A stretch of 64,000 bases of DNA from Coniella vitis (taxonomy: Eukaryota > Ascomycota > Sordariomycetes > Diaporthales > Schizoparmaceae): contig WUJK01000013.1 in NCBI GenBank assembly GCA_011317545.1, positions 186,001 to 250,000 of the forward strand, written 5' to 3'. Every line of letters starts with the position of its first letter. Position 1 is the first letter of the stretch. A program made the position numbers and the translations under genes. The notes beneath the pieces were generated by a model. It was not told where the DNA came from and made no database searches. It saw only the letters and a list, made by a program, of their open reading frames with translations. This document shows positions 56,901-64,000 of the stretch, piece after piece.

Positions 56901-57849
56901 CTGCCTGGGCGCGCCGGGCATGCTGGCCAAGCGAGTCGAAACCAGCGAGAGGAGCAAGTGGGTCCGCTTCAGATGATGAATTTGGCTGCGTGTCGATCCA
57001 ATCTGGAAGGCACCGTCTGCCTGAGGCAGCATCACTGTGTGGAAAGGCAGGCAATGAGAGGGGAGAGGGCATCGCGTACCTCGTCACTGCCCAGGTTGGC
57101 ATGTACTACGGTACATTGCCCGGTGTATAGCGTATAATGTACCGTGTACGGTATGAGCGGGTGACCAGGTGGAACCATCACACGGCAAATCAGGAACCAG
57201 ATCCACTTCCCATCCACTCACAGAGCGTGGCTGCGGGTACGTACCGCTGATCGTGTACAGGGGGCTGCCTGCAGCAATCTCCCCTTGCGCCTACGGGTCG
57301 AGTCCCCATTGGGCATGGTCCGACCGTGGAATGAAAAAAGGACAAGACAGTAATAAACGAATCACAGCTGTGAAAGGATGGACGAAGAGAAAGGAAAGGA
57401 ACAAGGCGAGCACCATGGTACGTATATTCAAGATATCGACTCACTATGTACAATAAGTCGGTATCATCGCAGAGTTGCTTGATGTCCTCGACAGCTGATG
57501 CTTGGTCTGCCCGTGCGGAAAGCAAAGAGCTACTAGCATAACATGGTCCAGTACAAAGTACTGTGTACATTATTGCGTTCCAGGCGTGCAGTTTACCACG
57601 ATGGTATTAGTGGAGTCCACAGGTGCCACTCTAAGCTGGGGGTGGGCAAGGTTGGCAGCAGCGGCGGCGGCAGGGGCTGGCGAGCGCCAAAACCTTGCCA
57701 ACTGCATCCTTAGCATCCCCAAGCTGGGCCTGAGAATTCAAGCCTGACAAGCCTGAGAGCCCTCTGTGGCCCCCTGGCCCCGCCCACTGTACAGGGCCTT
57801 GCCACGGCGGGTGCTTGGCGACTGATTTGACGGGCGGCCCAGAGCTCAT

Positions 57850-59098
57850 TCTCTTGCCGCGTGGTCCCCCGTCCCCCGTCCCCCGTCCACAGTCACATTG
57901 TCTCGTCTTGTCCCTTTCTTCCCTCGCTCACTTTCCTTCATCCAACACACTCGCCCGACCGCAACCTGCGACCAGACCACTCCTTTCAACCTGCACTGTC
58001 TGTTTGTGCTTGCTCTTCAGCCCGCAGCTGACCTCAATCTCTCTTTTCTGCTGCCGACAGTGCCCACCATTCGCTTTTCCCCTTTCTGCTGCTGCTTCTT
58101 CGGCCACTTACCGTAGACTGCCTGCTCACCTCTTTCTGCTGCAACAACACGACGTTCATTTTTCGTTTTCTCTCTTTTTCTCTTCACCATCTTGCACACC
58201 GCCACACGCCCTGGTTGCCCTCGCCGTTTCAGTCTCGTGCGAGCTTCCCTTGCACGCAAAACCTAGCTGGACCTGCCGCGACAAGAGTCAGCAAGGAGAG
58301 ACCGAGAGAGAGAGGACCACACCTGGAGAAAAGACGGCTGCGAGACCAGACGAAACCAAGACAACCCCCCGTTACCCATCAGCTGTCCTGCCTCTCGGTA
58401 CTCTATTGGGACCAACCACCTGTTGATCTCTTGCCTCGAAGTGCTTGTGTGTGGCTGGACAGGAACAATCCCACACCTGGTCCCTATTCATAGAGAAGCC
58501 CCGCGACCGCTGCTGCCGGCCCCAACCTCGAACTGGGCTGACCTCCCTTGACTCGCCAACAAGTCCGCTTCCCCTTGCTTGGGCCCTCGCGATAAACATT
58601 CCCTTCTGCCAAGTTCTAGCTGCACGACCGCCCCTTTCCGGACCTGTCCCTTGTCAGACCTTGATCAGTCAGCTCGATCGACTTGTTCTTGTCAACCACT
58701 CGCCGAGGCACCGACGCAGCTTCTCCAGCGGACACTGGCCGATGTTATCACAGCCGCGTGACCTCTAGCCGGGAGAAGGAAGAGCAAGAGTAATTCATTT
58801 TTATCATCGGGACAGCATCTTGAGGGTGCGCATTAGGACAAATCAACACCACGCCAACGATTCGGTTCTCGTGTGTTTGTGTGGTCCGACCTATCGCCTT
58901 ATTCGACCCATCGCCGACGCTGAACCGATCTCATCCTGTGCCACCAACGACATCGACCTTGGAACAATTGCAAAACCGGCAACGATTCCTGGTAGATTAC
59001 TCGTTGCCTTATAGTATCCTTCTATAGGCTTGATCATTATACCAAGACCGTCGACCGAAACAACATTCCCACCACCAACCCCGGTTTTACCTCTCAAT
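57850..59098 (+). promoter_or_regulatory. Long pyrimidine-rich promoter/leader of the WSC gene
   Basis: The 1.25 kb before the WSC gene is rich in CT tracts (TTTCTTCCC, TCTCTTTTTCTCTTC) and has few ATGs followed by long frames. Near its start three tandem CCCCCGT units lie at about 57866-57889. Long CT-rich leaders are usual for strongly expressed or cell-wall genes in such fungi. A frame open from 57815 to 58426 within it has no domain and is not called. Confidence 0.45.
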
Positions 59099-60174
59099 AT
59101 GAAGTTCACGACAATCTTGACGGCCGTTGTCGCCATTGCCTGTCCAGTCTTTGCGGCGGACGCAACGACCACCGCGTCCACGGCAACATCTGCAACAACA
59201 GGAGTGGCATCGCCCTCTGCGGATGCTCAACTTGGTACGGCCATTTCCCAAGGCTGCTTCTCATCTTGGGGAGACCTATTTTTATACGGCACCTCGGTCT
59301 TCAACTCTCGCGGCTCCTGCGCCACCACCAACTGCACAGACGCGGGCTACACTGTTGCAGCAATGACGGGTGGCAACGAATGCTGGTGCGGAGATTCATA
59401 CCCACCCGAGGATACTCGAGCTTCCGATTCCAAATGCAACATTGGCTGCTCTGGCTACCCTCAAGAGGCCTGTGAGTCGAGCTATATTTCCGCGGTTCGG
59501 GATAACTATGTGCGAGTTCTGACTTGCTGACCTTGCTTTTTAGGTGGTGGCTTCTCGGACAACACCGAATACTTCTCCGTCTTCAACACGGGTCTTTCCC
59601 TCGAGGTATCATACGCCAAAGATAACACCACCAGCTCTGCTAGTAGCACAAATACGGTGGTTGCTTCGTCCACCGTAGTCAGCGGCGGTCACAGTATGTT
59701 GGAACAATGTTTTATGGTATTGGAATGAGTTTGCTAATCCATCACAACAGCTAGCGTTGTTTATGTCACACCGACCCCCACGCAATCCGTCAAGAAGGCG
59801 TCGAGCAACAACACTGTCGGTATCATTGCTGGAGTAGTCGTGGGTGTTGTTGTTGCGCTCGGCATTGCTGGAGCATTATTCTTCTGGATGCGCCAGAGAA
59901 AGAACAGGGAAATTGAGGAGGAACACCGACGCAATGCTGCAGTCAATGCCTTCATGAAGCCTCCCGGAAGCAGCGGCGGCTACTCTGTCGACACGGATGC
60001 TCGAATGGATCCTGTCTTGGCCCAAAGAAGATTGAGCAGTGGCAGTATCGCCGACAACCAAGACTACTCGCGTAGGATACTTCGCGTAAGTCTACACCGA
60101 GCTTTTGCCCACTTGCGATTTGCTTAATACTGAGCTTTCTTATTGACTAATTTCTCCAGGTCACCAACGCTTGA
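59099..60174 (+). CDS. WSC-domain cell-wall integrity sensor
   Basis: Four exons (59099-59471, 59544-59693, 59751-60085, 60160-60174) encode 290 residues, all phases closing. WSC proteins sit in the plasma membrane, sense cell-wall stress and signal to Rho1 and the Pkc1 MAP-kinase pathway. A signal peptide covers about 1-19 (MKFTTILTAVVAIACPVFA). The WSC domain (about 45-130) has eight cysteines, including QGCFSS, NECWCGDS and CNIGCSG, and the last is split by an intron. A Ser/Thr-rich stalk follows, then a transmembrane segment (VGIIAGVVVGVVVALGIAG...) stopped by RQRKNR. The cytoplasmic tail ends RRLSSGSIADNQDYSRRIL and a four-residue last exon (VTNA), a conserved type of ending. A longer first reading without splicing would stop soon after the WSC domain. 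Confidence 0.9.
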
Positions 60175-63124
60175 GGGGCTCTTTTCCTTGACTTACGACG
60201 AACGACTCCCTTGCCTGTACTTTACACTTCCTCTATCGGCATCTCTGGCGTTTTTTTGGGACTTCTGATTAATTGCCAGGCGCATCGATCAACGCGACGA
60301 CACTCTGGCGATACTTCTTTCTGGCAATGGGCGCAGCTGCACGGTGGGCGTTCGCTGCGATGGCAAAGCATATATTAGATTTTTCGCCACGCTGCCGGCG
60401 CCATCGGGCTCCTCATACCGTTCTCTCCTTTCTTTTTTTCCCACTCTATTTTTTTGTGTTCTTTTTTCTTTGTAACTCGTTGGTGCGAGACATATACTTC
60501 GGGGTGCTTAGTGACAACATTACCCTCACTGAAAAAAGTATTCCCGGTTGTCTCGACACAACAATGGCTTTGTGATACCAATTTCTTCTTGGGGGGGGGG
60601 GGGGGGAGCAGGGGACTTGCAACAGTCCGGTGTGTCGACTATTGTGCGATTTGGAAGCACCAAAATACGAACCATCTACTGGTTGACAAGAAAGTCTTGT
60701 ATATTTTCCTCGATCTATTCTTGTTTTGGGGAGAAGGGGGGGGGCAGGAGGTTTGTCACAATGGGCTTTACAAACGGGGAATCTTTGTACTTTGGGTATT
60801 GAGTGAATCTTAGAGAGGTGGAGATATTCGACTCGGGTAGAGTAGGCTCCATCGTCTGCAATTCGAGCCTATAAACGTGACGATAACAAAAAATCAAACA
60901 GGTGGTGGCTGAAAGTCAAAAGAATCAAGATAGAACATGAACTCGTAATTGCTCGCTGATAATCGGGAAGTCACGGTAATAGGAGCTCCTATGTAATATG
61001 TTTAATAGACAGAGTATGAGATGAGTAATACCAAGATCAGTACTCATATAAGCACCTAACGGTACCCGCATACTGTGAGTATATGGAGTCAGTTTTATTT
61101 CTTATGCATTCATAAACATCATAACATAAAATATCTGCCCGGGCCGCCGTATTCCGAGGGTCCTATATCCGTCCTATTCAGACTTGTATCGTAGCTCGTT
61201 TTAAAGTGGAATGAAATGGTGTTAACAAGTTGATAGATGCGTATTCATTCGTGTGGGTTGACAAGAGTTAAGTACATATATATATATATATAGTAGAATA
61301 AGTAAATAAGTCAATAGACTTGGTTGAATCCTATTGTGCTTGTCATACTTTGTCATCATACTGCAGATGGGTTTTCCTTCGCCGTCTTGTCCGAGTCTCG
61401 TCCCGTCCACCCGTCTGTCCGTCCGTCCGTCGGTTGAGACCGCGAGCTGTGAAGTGTGGGTTTGTGACCCGTCAAAAGTGTGGGTTGGTGTGACGTCGTC
61501 GCGTATGGTGGCACGCTCGCCGGCCGGTGAACGACTAGTGTTCTTGCAGGCTGTCTGTATATACGCACGCATCTATTTGATCTTGTCAAGAGCTTTGAAC
61601 GATATGGAATGGGGGTGGGTGAACCTTGATAATAGAAACTTGGGGAGTCTGGTGTTGACGATACTAATCAAAAAAACTTTTATGAATGGAATGCGAGACC
61701 TGCATAGTCTGCGTGGCTATATGTTCCTGTGTGCGTAGCGTGTCACAGGTCAAATGTAGTCGAATGATGATGAATGATAAAATTAGGATTGTTTGTGAAA
61801 GTTCCTCTTCATCTGCATGGCAGCTCAGTCGCGCATCACCACCCACCTGAACCTTTTGATATTTGCAGTAGGGTTCGAATGTATATACGACGCTGACGGA
61901 ATGGGGAGCTAAAGAAGAATAGCTTGTGGTATGCAGAAAAGTGCGATTTGGATGATGGAAAATACTAGTTCACGAAAGCAGAGCGAATATATATATGTAT
62001 ATATAGAGTATTGAACGTTTTATGGCATCAACAAAATTACAAGCTATGCGCACTTGTGAATAGCTGTCAACCATCAAGTCCCATGTCTTGAAATTGAGAT
62101 TTCCCCAAACCGAACAGTAGTTTTGAATGATTATTTTCTTTCCTTAATCCCACTATGAAGAGGTTGTACGAGGGAATTGTGCAATGTATGAATGCTAGAG
62201 AACTTGCGTAGAAAGGGTACTACTGTATTCAGTGAGTGTGGACTTGGTGATCCTTCTCCAAGAAGGTACCGTCGTATTGCAAGGCAGAAATCATTGATCA
62301 AGGACAACATACAAGGAATGGAAAATCCTCAACGATGTAGAGCATAGTACGGAAGAACGTGACTGTGGCTTTACCAAATCAATGATGGTCATGCCTTTCT
62401 TGCCTTGGACCTGGAGGATGGATCCTCGAGGAATACCCAACGCCTTCTTGTACGTAAATGCTTCTCGTCATCGACACCCTATATTTGAGCATTTTTGTAT
62501 CATGAATCTCCATGGTGATGTAGCTATGGCATACTTGATGTTGATAGCACAACTGAGGCCACAGTCTAGGGCCAGAATTCTGAGATCAAGCAAACAACTC
62601 GATGATTAAATGACCACCCAAGAATACGTTTGGATCCCCGTCCTTGTATTGCAGCGTGTACTCTGCAACGGCCCTAAACCCAGTCAAAGGTCCAAGATTA
62701 TCACCGGCTCGGCGATCTCAACCTCGCCAACCGCACGTCGAAGCCGACCAGATAGATGCGCGGTTGTCGTCCCACAACGCACAAAGACATTGCGGGCCGA
62801 ACGTGGGCCGATCAAAGGACGCGCCATAAAAACCACACGGGCACTTGTTATGTGTGTTTGTGCGGATTTTTTGTTCTTCGGAAGACGGCATGGGTAATGC
62901 AGTTCGCCAAAATGCTTTCGCTTGTGGATTGGGGGTATTCGATTGTCTCTGTAATGCTTGGTGGGCAATCAACAGGAACGGCGGGCTCGCCGAAACAATG
63001 TGGCTCTGTGTGGGTGAGATATTGAGGTTTGAGCATGATTTGCTTTCGGTGTTCGCGATGGCCACTCGGAAAGAAATCCGGGAGATGACCAAGCACAGTT
63101 GAATGGGTGATGCTTGGGCCTTTT

Positions 63125-63159
<35 letters not shown>

Positions 63160-63407
63160 TGTTTTCTTGTTTTCCCCCCATGAGCAAGATGGAAGGAAGT
63201 ATAAGAAGAGGCAATGTCGCTGTGTCATGCTCGTGCAATTGGGACAGTATCATCAACAATATCATCTGACACTACTTTTTTCAGCCAGCAGCGCCATCAG
63301 TGCCGTCCAACAACCATCGTAACAGGCGTCAATATCACTCCACTCTTTTCTGGGCTCAGACGACATATACAGACACCTGCATTGAAACCCCCTTCAATCC
63401 TCTCAAG
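60175..63407. other. Intergenic region, WSC 3' end to secreted-protein promoter
   Basis: Across 3.2 kb I see no gene. There is a G-run near 60591-60607, CCGT tetranucleotide repeats near 61420-61431, TA runs near 61277-61293, and a T-run of about 24 at 63136-63160. Stops interrupt all frames often. GTTCGAAT near 61869 resembles a tRNA T-loop but no cloverleaf can be built. Confidence 0.5.
63136..63160 (+). repeat. Poly(T) tract
   Basis: About 25 T with one C lie 250 bases upstream of the last secreted-protein gene; such tracts can exclude nucleosomes in promoters. Confidence 0.7.
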
Positions 63408-63830
63408 ATGAAGCTTCTCGCCAACCTCGCCGTACCCCTGGCCATCATCCTAAGCAACTGTCTGCTCCCCTCTGTCTTGGCGGTGCCAACCCCAGCACCA
63501 CAAGCCATTGCGTTCAATGTGGAGGACGACAAATTCAGGGAAACACCCACGATGGCCGAATCCTCCTCCTCCTCCTTGCGGACTCGACAGTGTCTGCCCG
63601 GTATCTCCAGCGGAGAGAAGATGCAACCAGGAGGAGTTGACAACAACTTGGACAGTCTTGCTGTTGCTCACCACGGTTCGAGGGACGAAAGTGAGCTGGA
63701 CTGTGCCGCGATGGTGGAGTCTCGACAGGCTATCCACGGGGCTGAGGAGGTCAAAGGCCACATGCATAATGCGTTCAGTGTGGAGGAGGAAGAGGAAGAA
63801 AAGGAGAAGAAGAAGAAGACTATCAGGTGA
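63408..63830 (+). CDS. Small secreted protein with acidic-basic tail
   Basis: One frame from ATG 63408 encodes 140 residues. The N-terminus (MKLLANLAVPLAIILSNCLL, then PSVLAVP) is a good signal peptide with a likely cleavage after VLA. The rest has three cysteines, a Ser run (SSSSS), and a tail of seven Glu followed by KEKKKK. I do not recognise it. The last codons read ATCAGGTGA, where CAG|GTGACA could also be a splice donor; if used, the protein would continue beyond the tail, perhaps outside the window. It may be an effector-like or cell-surface protein, but function is unknown. Confidence 0.55.
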   Translation: MKLLANLAVPLAIILSNCLLPSVLAVPTPAPQAIAFNVEDDKFRETPTMAESSSSSLRTRQCLPGISSGEKMQPGGVDNNLDSLAVAHHGSRDESELDCAAMVESRQAIHGAEEVKGHMHNAFSVEEEEEEKEKKKKTIR

Positions 63831-64000
63831 CAAGCCACGGGCTTGGATACGGTAACGACGGATGGACAGTGATTGGCCTGTGGGCTAGATCGACCGCCGG
63901 GTTTAGACTGTTGTGTAAGTGGAGGGGGGTTCATGAGTTTGTTTGCTTGATGACCAATGAGGTCTGCTGCCCGATATGGTCCTGGATCCTGGTGCCGAGC

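Larger units (their letters stand above)
52399..57849. other. Gene-poor region, 5.4 kb
   Basis: I find no supported gene. Long open frames (54850-55548 minus, 56451-57032 minus, 52604-53020 plus) overlap frames on the other strand and have no domain. Features seen: a telobox-like CCCTAACCCT (52593-52602), a run of G near 53677-53688, a CTG repeat near 53918-53938, tandem AGGTGCCCC units near 54265-54292, and clusters of the TACTATGTAC-type palindrome at 54600-54620, 55722-55753, 56217-56278, 57100-57155 and 57440. Confidence 0.5.

Noticed and set aside
56451..57032. Minus-strand open frame of 193 codons with STKPKSTKP repeats
   Set aside because: Equally long frames on the opposite strand, repeat-driven composition and no domain; could not be supported as a gene.
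57815..58426. Plus-strand frame upstream of the WSC gene
   Set aside because: Pyrimidine tracts translate into Ser/Pro/Leu runs; fits a leader rather than a gene.
61860..61885. GTTCGAAT resembling a tRNA T-loop
   Set aside because: No acceptor, D or anticodon stem can be paired around it.

Overview
The window reads as a chromosome segment of a filamentous ascomycete (Pezizomycotina, probably Sordariomycetes). Genes have short GT-AG introns of about 57-220 nt, many with CTAAY-type branch sites, and the families are typical of such fungi (Zn2Cys6 regulator, WSC sensor, RTA1 protein, DAL5-type permease, pectinesterase). Two AT-rich blocks have lost most CpA/TpG while keeping CpG, the signature of repeat-induced point mutation (RIP). 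All gene models were read by eye; every model's exon phases were checked to close in frame.

Layout: 1-5305 is a RIP-destroyed Ty3/gypsy chromovirus on the minus strand; 5306-5345 is a short unmutated island; 5346-6735 is a second RIP-destroyed repeat. Then follow a cysteine-rich secreted protein (8962-9651), a GNAT acetyltransferase (10570-11468), a pectinesterase (12645-14377) convergent with a Zn2Cys6 regulator (14919-17496), a DAL5-type MFS permease (19881-21517), an intron-containing tRNA-Leu(CAG) (22026-22122), a phytanoyl-CoA dioxygenase-like enzyme (22401-23839), a D-2-hydroxyacid dehydrogenase (24564-26102) and a membrane acyltransferase (27312-28769). After a 3 kb gap come an orphan exon (31795-31953), a Nup37-like nucleoporin (32475-34819) and an RTA1 protein (36307-37318). 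A complete hAT transposon with an 8-bp target duplication occupies 39041-43419. It is followed by a LEA-like mitochondrial protein (44466-44936), a FAD/Rieske oxidoreductase (47541-49286), an AUH-like enoyl-CoA hydratase (51252-52398), a 6.7 kb gene-poor stretch, a WSC cell-wall sensor (59099-60174) and a small secreted protein (63408-63830).

The most striking observation is at the end of the nucleoporin gene. Its UAG stop sits in the loop of a perfect 7-bp hairpin, and the same frame stays open for 102 more codons, including a basic RVxF-type motif. This is the context expected for A-to-I recoding (UAG to UGG) known from perithecia of Sordariomycetes, though a recent nonsense mutation, readthrough or a chance open frame remain possible. 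The second is the hAT element: all ten introns keep splice sites and phase, only three nonsense codons interrupt about 747 codons, and codon choice avoids CpA/TpG, as if the element had been selected under RIP.

Functionally, the left third could serve plant-material use (pectinesterase, nearby regulator, permease, oxidative enzymes), but co-regulation is inference only. No rRNA gene, CRISPR array or viral gene was seen.
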